Made by a program: the position numbers and the translations under genes. The notes beneath the pieces are model-generated. The model was given only the letters and a program-made list of their open reading frames with translations. It ran no database searches and was not told where the DNA came from. A stretch of 18,475 bases of DNA from Streptosporangiaceae bacterium (GTDB lineage Bacteria; Actinomycetota; Actinomycetes; Streptosporangiales; Streptosporangiaceae). This document shows, one piece after another, positions 7,866-15,129 of this stretch (position 1 is its first letter; every line of letters begins with the position of its first letter). The stretch covers positions 1 through 18,475 of the forward strand of contig JASIBM010000486.1 of the NCBI GenBank assembly GCA_030045175.1. Direction: 5' to 3'.

Positions 7866-8480
7866 CTAGGCTGGCGCGGGACCTGGGCGGGCCGAGGCCG
7901 GCACGTTCCATGAGCTGATCACCGGCTCGGCGTGCTCGGTGCCAAGCGTGCAGAAGGTACCCGTGTCCAGCCGGAACAGCTGCCCTTGCGCGGCTGGCAG
8001 CCGCAGCGAGCGCGCCGCGAGTATGCGCAGCAGGTGGCCGTGGGCCACCAGCGCCACGTCACCACGTGCCAGTAGGGGCCGCACCATGGCGAGCACGCGG
8101 TCGGCCCGGTCACCGACCTGGTCCACCGTCTCGCCCGGGTGCCCCGCGTCGTCGGGGATCACCCCGTCCCGCCACAGGTTCCAGCCGGGCCGCTGTTCCC
8201 TTATCTGCGCGGTGGTGATGCCCTCGTAGCCGCCGTAGTTCCATTCGGTGAGGTCGGCGTCGACCTTGGCGTCGATCAGGCCAGCCAGCTCGGCGGTGCG
8301 CATCGCGCGCCGCATCGGGCTGGTGAACGACGCGGCGATCGGCATGATCGACAGCCACCCGGACAGCGCGATGGCGGCGTCCTCGCCTGCCTTGGTGAGC
8401 GGCAGGTCGGTGCGGCTGGTATGCCTGCCGCTTCGGCTCCACGCCGTCTCGCCGTGCCTGATCAGAATGATTTCGCCCAT
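7866..8480 (-). CDS. Histidine phosphatase family protein (acid phosphatase-like)
   Basis: 204-residue histidine phosphatase (branch 1, phosphoglycerate mutase-like). The catalytic RHGET is at 8-12 with the phosphorylated His9. SPMRRAMRTAE gives Arg58, LTEWNYGGYEG gives the likely acid Glu79, and VAHGH gives the second His147. The N-terminus with SGRHTSRTDLPLT matches the common actinobacterial acid-phosphatase-like subgroup. The substrate is unknown; a sugar phosphate or phosphoglycerate ester is possible. The ATG at 8480 is chosen because the conserved core begins at once; an in-frame ATG at 8498 adds six residues, and the frame open to 8573 adds non-conserved sequence. It converges on the serpin gene with a gap of only 22 bp and no strong hairpin. 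Confidence 0.9.
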   Translation of the reverse strand: MGEIILIRHGETAWSRSGRHTSRTDLPLTKAGEDAAIALSGWLSIMPIAASFTSPMRRAMRTAELAGLIDAKVDADLTEWNYGGYEGITTAQIREQRPGWNLWRDGVIPDDAGHPGETVDQVGDRADRVLAMVRPLLARGDVALVAHGHLLRILAARSLRLPAAQGQLFRLDTGTFCTLGTEHAEPVISSWNVPASARPGPAPA

Positions 8481-8698
8481 GCGGCCATACTTGCGCATGG
8501 CAAGGCGTGCCCGTGACCCACTTGAAGCGAGCTGCGTGGGTGCCAGGAGGCGAGGTAAGGACACTGTCGCCACTAGGTCATGTTTGCCCGCTTCGGGCCT
8601 AGTCGGCTTGACGGCACGGGTAGTCTCCTTCGGTCAGTGCAGGCCGCAGGGTCACGGCGCCTGAAACTCCTGGTAGGAACCCCGAAAGGTGTCGTTTG
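8481..8698. other. Divergent intergenic region between phosphatase and MMPL genes
   Basis: 218 bp that must hold both promoters. I see a small hairpin, GCCCG (8586-8590) and CGGGC (8594-8598), and a TTGACG at 8608-8613 without a well-spaced -10. AAAGG at 8685-8689 is the probable Shine-Dalgarno of the MMPL gene. No gene is evident. Confidence 0.4.
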
Positions 8699-11029
8699 AT
8701 GCAGCTTGGCGCTCCGTCGGTGCACGACGCTCGCGAGGCGGGGGAGGCAGAACTCGGGGATAGCGCGGCGGGGGACGCAGGCGCGGGGGGCAGGGCGGCG
8801 GGGGACACCAGGGCGGGGGACGCGGCAGGGAAACGCCGTCAGGCCGGCCAGGTGGCCGTGCGCAGGCCGGTCGTCGAGCGGATCGCGTGCTGGAGCGCCA
8901 GGCACAAGGTGATCGCCCTGCTCGCCTGGCTCGCCGTGGTGGGCGGCGCGGTGGTTGCGGGGCACTTGTTCGGCACCCAGAGCCAGCCGCAGTACGACCC
9001 GGGCCCGTCCGGCGTGGCCGAGCGGATGCTGAGCCGGCTGGACGTGGTGACTCCGCCGTCAGAAAGCGTGCTGATCCAGTCCAAGATGCCCGGGCCGCAG
9101 TACTCGTTCGCTGCGGACCCGCAGCTGCGGTTCGCCGCCAGGGACGTGGTCGCCGCGCTGCGCGCGCTGCCTGGCACGGCGTCTCACATCGACTCGCCGT
9201 TCGGCAGGAACGGCCGGGCGCTGATCGCCCCTGGCGGGGGAAGCGTGCTGATCACGTTCCAGGTGGCCGGGCCTAATAGCGCCGCCGACACGACCGTGCT
9301 GCGCGCCCTGCACGCGGTGGCCGCGATCCAGGCCAGGTACCCGAGGCTGGTCGTCGCCGAGGCCGGCGGTGCCAGCGTGGACCGGGCGGCGACGGCGATG
9401 ATGGGTCAGGACTTCCACAAGGCGGCGATGACCTCGGTCCCGCTTACCTTGCTGCTCTTGCTCATCGTGTTCGGCGCGCTGATCGCCGCGGGAATCCCGG
9501 TACTGCTTGCGGCCGGCGCGGTCACCACCGCCGTGTCGCTGCTAGCGATCCCGAGCCGGTGGCTGCCGATCGGTCAGGGAACGTCCGAGGTCGTCTTGAT
9601 CATCGGCATGGCTGTCGGGATCGACTACACGCTGTTCTACCTGCGGCGCGAGCGCGAAGAGCGAGCCGCGGGCGCCTCCTGCTACGCCGCCTTGCGCACC
9701 GCGGCGGCCACGTCCGGCCGGGCGATCGTGATCTCCGGCCTGACCGTGATGATCTCGCTGGCCGGCCTGCTTTTCACCGGGATCGACATGTTCACCGGCT
9801 TCGCGATCGGCACGATCACCGTGGTCGGCGTCGCCGTCGCGAGCTCGCTGACAGCGCTGCCCGCCTTGCTCTCGGCGCTCGGGCCATGGGCGGACCGGGC
9901 CAAGCTGCCGTTCCTCGGCAAGGCGAGAACGCAGGCCAGGCCGTCCCGGCTGTGGATCGCGCTGGTCGCCCGGGTGGTGCGACGCCCGCTGCTGTGGGGC
10001 GGGCTGACGGTCGGCGTGCTCGGGGCGCTCGCCCTTCCTGCGCTCGGCATGCGCCTCGGGAGCCCGGCGATCGACCTGCCGTCCAGCCTGCCGATCGTGC
10101 GCACGCTCGATCAGATCCAGCATGACTTTCCCGATGGTCCGGCGCCCGCTCAGGTGGTCGTCGAGGGGGCCGACGTGAATAGCCAGGCGATGACCGACGC
10201 GCTGGCCGGGCTGCGCGCCATTGCCAGCGCGGGCGGGCCGATCGCCGGACCGGTCAGCGCGCTGCCGGTGGGCCAGGGCCGGGGCATGCTCATCACCGTG
10301 CCGCTCGCGGGCCACGGCTCGGCCGGCAACTCGTTCGGCGCGCTCGCCGCATTGCGCGGCCGGATACTCCCGGCCACCCTGGGCCGGGTCAGGGGCATCG
10401 CGTACGCGGTCACCGGCGACGTGGCGAATGAATACGACTTTCGATCGGCGCTGCGGTCGGCGGCGCCGCTGGTATTCGGGATCGTGGCGGCGCTCGCGTT
10501 CATGCTGTTGCTCGTCGCCTTCAGGTCGCTGGCGATCCCGGTCGTGTCGATCGGGCTCAACCTCCTCTCCGTCGGCGCCGCCTACGGCCTGATCACGCTC
10601 ATCTTCCAGGACGGGCGGCTGGAGTCCCTGCTCGGGTTCACCTCGTTCGGCGGGATCATGGACTGGGTGCCGTTGTTCATGTTCGTCTTCTTGTTCGGGC
10701 TCAGCATGGACTACCACGTGTTCATCCTGAGCAGGATCGCCGAGCGCCACCGGCGCGGCGACACCACGCCGGTGGCGGTGGTCAAGGGCATCTCCAGCGG
10801 GGCAGGGGTGGTGACAAGCGCGGCCGTGATCATGGTCGCGGTGTTCTCGATCTTCGCGACGATGTCGACCATCGACCTGAAGATGATCGGGGTGGGGCTC
10901 GCGTTCGCCGTGCTCGTCGACGCGACCGTGGTGCGCGGCATCTGCATGCCAGCCGCCCTCGCGCTGCTCGGCGAGCGGAGCTGGTACCTGCCGAGATGGC
11001 TGCGCTGGCTGCCCGCCGCGCGGCTATAG
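8699..11029 (+). CDS. MMPL-family RND transporter
   Basis: 776-residue MMPL/RND-type exporter, driven by proton flux, with lipids or other hydrophobic compounds as usual substrates. Architecture is two halves: TM1 about 70-90, an extracytoplasmic domain, then TM2-6; a second pseudo-repeat from about 430 with its own external domain and TM8-12. Each half has the family's proton-relay motif: GMAVGIDYTLFY with Asp309 and GLSMDYHVFI with Asp671. The C-terminus is short, ending soon after the last helix. Residues 14-43 form six copies of a pentapeptide of AGDxx type before the first helix, which is unusual. The ATG at 8699 follows AAAGG at about 9 nt; a TTG one codon earlier is less likely. It is not next to lipid-synthesis genes, so the cargo is unknown. 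Confidence 0.92.
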   Translation: MQLGAPSVHDAREAGEAELGDSAAGDAGAGGRAAGDTRAGDAAGKRRQAGQVAVRRPVVERIACWSARHKVIALLAWLAVVGGAVVAGHLFGTQSQPQYDPGPSGVAERMLSRLDVVTPPSESVLIQSKMPGPQYSFAADPQLRFAARDVVAALRALPGTASHIDSPFGRNGRALIAPGGGSVLITFQVAGPNSAADTTVLRALHAVAAIQARYPRLVVAEAGGASVDRAATAMMGQDFHKAAMTSVPLTLLLLLIVFGALIAAGIPVLLAAGAVTTAVSLLAIPSRWLPIGQGTSEVVLIIGMAVGIDYTLFYLRREREERAAGASCYAALRTAAATSGRAIVISGLTVMISLAGLLFTGIDMFTGFAIGTITVVGVAVASSLTALPALLSALGPWADRAKLPFLGKARTQARPSRLWIALVARVVRRPLLWGGLTVGVLGALALPALGMRLGSPAIDLPSSLPIVRTLDQIQHDFPDGPAPAQVVVEGADVNSQAMTDALAGLRAIASAGGPIAGPVSALPVGQGRGMLITVPLAGHGSAGNSFGALAALRGRILPATLGRVRGIAYAVTGDVANEYDFRSALRSAAPLVFGIVAALAFMLLLVAFRSLAIPVVSIGLNLLSVGAAYGLITLIFQDGRLESLLGFTSFGGIMDWVPLFMFVFLFGLSMDYHVFILSRIAERHRRGDTTPVAVVKGISSGAGVVTSAAVIMVAVFSIFATMSTIDLKMIGVGLAFAVLVDATVVRGICMPAALALLGERSWYLPRWLRWLPAARL
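8738..8827 (+). repeat. 15-bp tandem repeat, six units, coding for pentapeptides
   Basis: Six consecutive 15-bp units inside the MMPL gene, starting at 8738, 8753, 8768, 8783, 8798 and 8813. The best copies begin GCGGGGGAC. They encode AGEAE, LGDSA, AGDAG, AGGRA, AGDTR and AGDAA. The unit length keeps the reading frame, so copy number can change without breaking the gene. Confidence 0.8.
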
Positions 11030-11062
11030 CGGTTGAGCTTGTCCCCGGCGGGCAGCCAGCGC
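11002..11062. terminator. Bidirectional terminator between MMPL and map
   Basis: Perfect 17-bp inverted repeat: GCGCTGGCTGCCCGCCG (11002-11018) and its exact reverse complement (11046-11062), loop of 27 nt. It spans the last codons and TAG of the MMPL gene and ends 25 bp before the end of the convergent map gene. It is suited to end both transcripts. Confidence 0.7.
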
Positions 11063-11087
11063 GGCCGGATCGATCGGCGGCAGCAAG

Positions 11088-11936
11088 CTACGGCAGCGTC
11101 AGGATCTCGTGGCCGTCCGCGGTGACGAGCACGGTGTGCTCGAACTGCGCGGTCCGCCTGCGATCCCTGGTCACCGCCGTCCAGCCGTCGGGCCACATGT
11201 CATAGGCAATCGTCCCGAGCGTCAGCATGGGCTCGATCGTGAACGTCAGGCCCGGCTCCATCACCAGGTCCGCGTTCGGGTCGTCAAAGTGCGGCACGAT
11301 CAGCCCGGAGTGGAAGGTCGTCCCGATCCCGTGCCCGGTGAAGTCCCTGACCACGCCGTACCCGAACCGGCGCGCGTACGACTCGATCACCCGCCCGATG
11401 ACGTTGAGCTGCCTGCCGGGGATCACCGCGTCGATGCCGCGCATGGTGGCCTGCCTGGTCCGCTCGACGAGCAGCCTGGACTCCTCGTCCACGTCGCCCG
11501 CAAGGAACGTCGCGTTGGTGTCGCCATGCACGCCGCCGATGTAGGCCGTGATGTCGATGTTGACGATGTCGCCGTCCTCGATCACCGTGTCGTCCGGTAT
11601 GCCGTGGCAGATCACCTCGTTGAGCGAGGAGCAGAGCGACTTGGGGTAGCCGCGATACCCGAGCGTGCTCGGGTACGCCCCGTGGTCACACAGGAACTCG
11701 TGGCCGACCCGGTCGAGCTCGTCGGTGCTGACGCCGGGCTCGACGTGCCTGCCTACCTCAGCGAGTGCCTGCGCGGCGATCCGGCCGGCCACCCGCATCC
11801 GCTCGATCGTCTCGGCGTCCTTGACGTCGGGCTCGCCGATCTTAGGGTGCTTCCTGCCCACGTACTCGGGGCGCGGGATGCGGGCGGGTACCTGGCGCGG
11901 CGGTGAGATTCTGCCGGGCCGCAACGTCGTCACCAT
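11088..11936 (-). CDS. map: Methionine aminopeptidase, type I
   Basis: Removes the initiator Met from new proteins in the cytoplasm; 282 residues. All five metal ligands of the pita-bread fold are present: Asp128 (NIDITAYIGG), Asp139 (GVHGDTN), His202 (TGHGIG), Glu235 (FTIEPML) and Glu266 (QFEHT), with substrate-binding His111 (VICHGIP). The N-terminal arm of about 40 residues (RISPPRQVPARIPRPEYVG) is the Pro-rich extension known from mycobacterial MapB, which fits an actinobacterium. The start ATG at 11936 has no Shine-Dalgarno and is likely leaderless. Many actinomycetes have a second map elsewhere, usually near the secY/adk ribosomal region; this one lies outside that context. Confidence 0.95.
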   Translation of the reverse strand: MVTTLRPGRISPPRQVPARIPRPEYVGRKHPKIGEPDVKDAETIERMRVAGRIAAQALAEVGRHVEPGVSTDELDRVGHEFLCDHGAYPSTLGYRGYPKSLCSSLNEVICHGIPDDTVIEDGDIVNIDITAYIGGVHGDTNATFLAGDVDEESRLLVERTRQATMRGIDAVIPGRQLNVIGRVIESYARRFGYGVVRDFTGHGIGTTFHSGLIVPHFDDPNADLVMEPGLTFTIEPMLTLGTIAYDMWPDGWTAVTRDRRRTAQFEHTVLVTADGHEILTLP

Positions 11937-11944
11937 GATCTGAG

Positions 11945-11950
11945 AGTCTA
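11945..11950 (-). promoter_or_regulatory. Candidate -10 element of a leaderless map transcript
   Basis: On the minus strand TAGACT ends 8 nt before the map ATG, so transcription could begin at the start codon. The -35 region is weak. The map and small divergent gene starts are only 20 bp apart, so their promoters overlap each other's coding start. Confidence 0.35.
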
Positions 11951-11956
11951 GTTGCC

Positions 11957-12124
11957 ATGGACGATGATCAGCGCTGGTGGTTTTGCCTCAAGCATCACGC
12001 GGCCGAGCAAGGCGCCGGCTGCCCAGGCAAGGACAGGCTGGGCCCGTACGCCACTCGCGAGGAGGCCGAGCGGGCGCTCGAGACCGTGCGGCGCCGCAAC
12101 GAGGAGTGGGACGCTCAGGATTAG
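11957..12124 (+). CDS. Small 55-residue protein, conserved-looking, divergent from map
   Basis: Encodes a 55-residue acidic, helical protein starting MDDDQRWWFCLKHH and containing GCPGKDRLGPYATREEAERA and RRRNEEWDAQD. I recognise this as a small actinobacterial family of unknown function with the pattern CLKH..GCP..dRLGPYaT.eEA; the RLGPYAT-EEA part resembles a short SPOR-like element. Cys10, His13, His14 and Cys22 could bind a metal. Its start is 20 bp from the map start and divergent; the start has no Shine-Dalgarno and may be leaderless. The coding region overlaps no other convincing gene. Confidence 0.75.
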   Translation: MDDDQRWWFCLKHHAAEQGAGCPGKDRLGPYATREEAERALETVRRRNEEWDAQD

Positions 12125-12144
12125 GGCTGCCGGACATGCCCTAA
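12121..12144 (+). terminator. Candidate terminator at the stop of the small gene
   Basis: Perfect arms TTAGGGC (12121-12127) and GCCCTAA (12138-12144) around a 10-nt loop; the left arm contains the TAG stop. It separates the small gene from the following operon. No T-tract. Confidence 0.4.
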
Positions 12145-12169
12145 CGGCGCCCGCACGCCTGCGACGCAG

Positions 12170-12175
12170 TAAAGT
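12170..12175 (+). promoter_or_regulatory. Candidate -10 element for the YbjQ-type operon
   Basis: TAAAGT matches TAnnnT and lies about 47 bp before the first start codon of the four-gene operon, in a slightly A/T-richer patch. No -35 consensus is seen. Weak, but it is the best candidate in the 97-bp gap. Confidence 0.28.
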
Positions 12176-12206
12176 CGAATTGCTTTGTTTCACGGCTTAC
12201 CCAGCC

Positions 12207-12213
12207 GGAAGGG
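12207..12213 (+). promoter_or_regulatory. Ribosome binding site fixing the GTG start of the operon
   Basis: GGAAGGG lies 8 nt before the GTG at 12222. It supports that start over the longer open frame, which reaches back through the small gene to 11952. Confidence 0.6.
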
Positions 12214-12221
12214 CGTTAACT

Positions 12222-13154
12222 GTGACATCAGATTGGTCTGGCGGGGGGCTGCCGCCGGCTGCCAGGGCCCGGATGGCGGAGATCAGCAAGAGCGGGACCT
12301 GGGGTTCGGCGCTCAGCACCGATGAGTTCGCGGCGATCAAGAGCGTCGGCTTCGAGCCGGCCGGCCAGGTGCTCGGCGCGGCGGTCTACAACATCGGCTA
12401 TGCGGGCGGCTACGGCTGCCCGGGCAGCTGGGGATATCGCTACGGCAGCTATTACGGTGGCGGCGGCGGAACCTCGGTGTCCGGCTCGACCCGGATGTCG
12501 GTGTACGGCCCGCTGGTCCGCACGATGTACGAGGCGCGGCGCGCCGCGATCGGGCGGATGACCGCCGAGTGCGCCGAGCTGGGCGGTCATGGCGTGGTGG
12601 GCGTCTCGCTGACGATCGGCAGGTTCCCCGCCGGGGGGCTGGAATTCAAGGCCATCGGGACGGCAGTACGGGTTCCTGGCGCGATCCGGCTGCGCAACCC
12701 GTTCACATCTGATTTGTCTGGTCAGGATTTCGCCAAGCTCATCGCCGACGGCGTGGTGCCGGTCGGGCTGGCGCTCGGCATCTCGATCGGCAGCAGGCAC
12801 GACGACTGGCTGACCAGGAACCAGACCCGGTGGGGAGCGGGCAATACCGAGGTCAGCGGCTACACCGACCTGGTCAACAGCACCAGGCACGACGCCAGGC
12901 ACCAGCTTGAGCTCGACGTGCGGCGGATGGGCGGTGAGGGCGTGGTGATCCAGAGCATGGACCTGCGGATCGGCGAGCACGAGTGCCGGATGCAGGAGGG
13001 CGCGCGTGACCATATCGCCGAGGTGAGCATCGTCGGCACGGCGATCACGCATTTCAGCAGGTCGCAACGCATCTCCGAGCGGCCAAGCCTGGCCATCTTG
13101 TCGCTGGACCCGCAGCGCAGGCAGGCCGCGAGGGTCCGGCTCGGTCAGGTATGA
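12222..13154 (+). CDS. YbjQ/UPF0145-type double-domain protein 1
   Basis: 310 residues, cytoplasmic by sequence. It contains two copies of a YbjQ/UPF0145-like fold (the group annotated as heavy-metal-binding domain). Domain A is about 25-152, with the core pattern GFEPAGQVLGAAVY, MYEARRAAIGRMTAEC, LGGHGVVGV and FKAIGTAV. Domain B is about 160-278, with PFTSDLSGQDFAKLI, GEGVVIQ and VSIVGTAI. A Gly/Tyr-rich insert (about 60-95) with Cys66 interrupts domain A. Cys117 and Cys255 (GEHEC) recur in proteins 2 and 3. The C-terminus has ERPSLAILSLD. The first gene of four, overlapping the next by ATGA. The metal ligand or other partner of this family is not established, so function is open. Confidence 0.82.
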   Translation: MTSDWSGGGLPPAARARMAEISKSGTWGSALSTDEFAAIKSVGFEPAGQVLGAAVYNIGYAGGYGCPGSWGYRYGSYYGGGGGTSVSGSTRMSVYGPLVRTMYEARRAAIGRMTAECAELGGHGVVGVSLTIGRFPAGGLEFKAIGTAVRVPGAIRLRNPFTSDLSGQDFAKLIADGVVPVGLALGISIGSRHDDWLTRNQTRWGAGNTEVSGYTDLVNSTRHDARHQLELDVRRMGGEGVVIQSMDLRIGEHECRMQEGARDHIAEVSIVGTAITHFSRSQRISERPSLAILSLDPQRRQAARVRLGQV

Positions 13155-14161
13155 CGTCCCAGGGGCTCGGCACTGGCCTTCCGGCCGCGGCGCAGGCGCG
13201 GATGGCCGAGATAAAGGCGAGCGGCACGTGGGGATCGGCGCTGACCGTCGGGGAGTTCACCGCGATCAAGGCGGTGGGTTTCGAGCCGGCCGGCCAGGTC
13301 TTCGGCGCGGCCGTCTTCAATATCGGCTACCCGGGCGGCTCTAGCTGCCCGACTTACGGAGAGGGCGGCAACCGCGGCTACGGTACCGCGGTGTACACGG
13401 AGATTTCCGGCTCAGGATCGTCGGCGGCGTTCGGGCCGATGGTCAACGCGATGTACGCGGCCCGCAAGAAGGCGATCGACCGGATGTCGGCCGAGTGCGC
13501 GGCCCTCGGTGGCCACGGGATCGTGGGCGTGTCGCTGGACATCGGGCCCTTTCCCGGCGGCGGCGTCGAGTTCAGGGCCATCGGCACGGCGATCAGGGCG
13601 CCGGGGGGCGGCAGGCTGCGCGTGCCCTTCACCTCGGACCTGTCCGGCCAGGACTTCGCCAAGCTGATCATGGCGGGCGTCGTGCCGGTCTGCCTGGTGC
13701 TCGGCATCTCGATCGGGGTGCGCCACGACGACTGGCTGACCAGGGGGCAGTCGCGCTGGACGGTGGGAAATGTCGAGATCGGCGGCTACACCGAGCTTGT
13801 CAACCGGACCAGGCAAGACGCCAGGAACGAGCTGATGCTCGACGTCAGCCGGGTGAGCGCGGACGGCGTGGTGATCCAGCGCACCGACCTGCGGGTCGGC
13901 GAGCACGAGTGCCACGGCCGGCCGGGCGCCCACGATCACGTGGCCGAGGTCACCATGATCGGCACCGCGATCGCGCGGTTCGCCGCGGAACGGCCGGCCG
14001 CCGAGCGGCCCAGCCTGGCGGTGCTGTCGCTGGACCCGGAGCGGCGCCGCGCGGCCAGGGCCGGCGTCGGCCGCCTGGGCACGGCGGCGGTTGGCGACGC
14101 CGTGCCTGACCTGCGCGATGCCCAGGAGCTCAGCCACGAAGCGGACGAGGAACCCCAATGA
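13151..14161 (+). CDS. YbjQ/UPF0145-type double-domain protein 2
   Basis: 336 residues, the closest relative of protein 1 within the operon (shared ARMAEI, GTWGSAL, PFTSDLSGQDFAKLI and RHDDWLTR). Domain A spans about 25-150 and domain B about 158-277. The Cys66 column is kept as SSCPTY, Cys116 as AECAALGGHG and Cys254 as GEHEC; there is also Cys181. The domain-A insert differs from that of protein 1 in sequence (GEGGNRGYG), so it diverges faster than the cores. After the shared AERPSLAVLSLD tail it has about 40 extra residues, acidic at the end (EADEEPQ). The ATG at 13151 overlaps the upstream stop; the next gene overlaps its stop in the same way. Confidence 0.82.
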   Translation: MTSQGLGTGLPAAAQARMAEIKASGTWGSALTVGEFTAIKAVGFEPAGQVFGAAVFNIGYPGGSSCPTYGEGGNRGYGTAVYTEISGSGSSAAFGPMVNAMYAARKKAIDRMSAECAALGGHGIVGVSLDIGPFPGGGVEFRAIGTAIRAPGGGRLRVPFTSDLSGQDFAKLIMAGVVPVCLVLGISIGVRHDDWLTRGQSRWTVGNVEIGGYTELVNRTRQDARNELMLDVSRVSADGVVIQRTDLRVGEHECHGRPGAHDHVAEVTMIGTAIARFAAERPAAERPSLAVLSLDPERRRAARAGVGRLGTAAVGDAVPDLRDAQELSHEADEEPQ

Positions 14162-15129
14162 CCTCCGCCGACGGCAGCGCGCGCCTTCCGGTCGCCGCGC
14201 AGGCCCGGATGGCCGAGATCAAGGCCAGCGGCACCTGGGGCTCGGCGCTCAGCGTGGCCGAGTTCATCTCGATCAGGTCGGTCGGGTTCGAGCCGGTCGG
14301 CCAGGTGCTCGGCGCCGCCGTTTACAAGATCGGCTACGAGGGCAATCATGTCTGCCCGACCTACCGGGGCCGGACGGAGGCCGCCAAGGCCCAGGCCATG
14401 CGCAAGCCCCGGATCTACACGGCGGTCTCCGGGGGGCCCAAGGCTTCGAACTCGTTCAGGCCGATGCTTCAGGCGCAGTACGCGGCGCGGAACGCGGCGA
14501 TCGGCCGGATGGCGGCTGAGTGCTCCGAGCTCGGCGGGCACGGGGTCGTCGGCGTCGCGCTGACGATCAGCCCGTTTCCGGCCGGAGGCATGGAGTTCAA
14601 GGCGATCGGAACCGCCGTCCGGGCACCCGGAGTAGAGCCGATCAAGCAGCCCTTCACCTCTGAGCTGTCTGGCCAGGAGTTCGCCACGCTGCTGATGATG
14701 GGCCTGGTGCCTGTCGCCATCGTGGCAGGCATCTCGATCGGCGTCAGGCACGAGGACTTCAGGACGTTCGATGAGGCCTCCGGGTGGTGGAACACCGAGG
14801 TAAGCGGCTACTCCGACCTGGTGAACAGGACCAGGGGCGACGCGCGGGACCAGCTGCGCAAGGACGTGACCAAGCACCACGCCGCTGGCGTCGTCACCAG
14901 GGCGATGGAGATGCGGATCGATGAGTACGAGTGCAAGGGCCTTGAGGGAGCCGGAGCCAAGGACCACGTGGCCGAGGCGACGATCGTCGGCACCGCGGTC
15001 GCCCGGTTCGGGCAGGGCAAGCGGCCCATCCGAACTGCCACCCTCGCCGTCATGTCGCTAGATGAGCGAAAGGCGCCCGGGGTAAGCGAGGTAACTATGA
15101 TTGACCCGATGATGAGGAGCAGTGAATGA
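14158..15129 (+). CDS. YbjQ/UPF0145-type double-domain protein 3
   Basis: 323 residues. Same plan as proteins 1 and 2: N-terminal LPVAAQARMAEIKASGTWGS, domain A to about 157, domain B from about 165 (PFTSELSGQEFATLL) to 283. The three Cys columns are kept: Cys66 (HVCPTY), Cys122 (AECSELGGHG) and Cys259 (DEYEC). The domain-A insert (about 60-100) is basic rather than Gly-rich. The shared tail is altered to ATLAVMSLDE, followed by about 20 unrelated residues. The ATG at 14158 overlaps the previous stop and has GAGGA upstream; its own stop overlaps the next start. Most divergent of the first three in the linker regions. Confidence 0.82.
   Translation: MTSADGSARLPVAAQARMAEIKASGTWGSALSVAEFISIRSVGFEPVGQVLGAAVYKIGYEGNHVCPTYRGRTEAAKAQAMRKPRIYTAVSGGPKASNSFRPMLQAQYAARNAAIGRMAAECSELGGHGVVGVALTISPFPAGGMEFKAIGTAVRAPGVEPIKQPFTSELSGQEFATLLMMGLVPVAIVAGISIGVRHEDFRTFDEASGWWNTEVSGYSDLVNRTRGDARDQLRKDVTKHHAAGVVTRAMEMRIDEYECKGLEGAGAKDHVAEATIVGTAVARFGQGKRPIRTATLAVMSLDERKAPGVSEVTMIDPMMRSSE

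Noticed and set aside
7844..7890. Terminator between the serpin and phosphatase genes
   Set aside because: Only broken short pairings (CCAGG with CCTGG, GCGC with GCGC) are present; no stem comparable to the other two convergent junctions.
8481..8573. Extended N-terminus for the histidine phosphatase
   Set aside because: The added residues are not part of the fold, and the phosphatase core starts at once after the ATG at 8480.
9542..10750. 402-codon open frame on the minus strand across the MMPL gene
   Set aside because: It mirrors the MMPL codons, is rich in Arg/Gln/His/Asp as GC-rich antisense frames are, and has no recognisable motif; the plus-strand protein is clearly real.
12228..15053. 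Long minus-strand frames opposite the YbjQ-type genes (for example 13936-14967)
   Set aside because: They are shadows with repeated antisense patterns of the paralogues and no ribosome binding sites or motifs.
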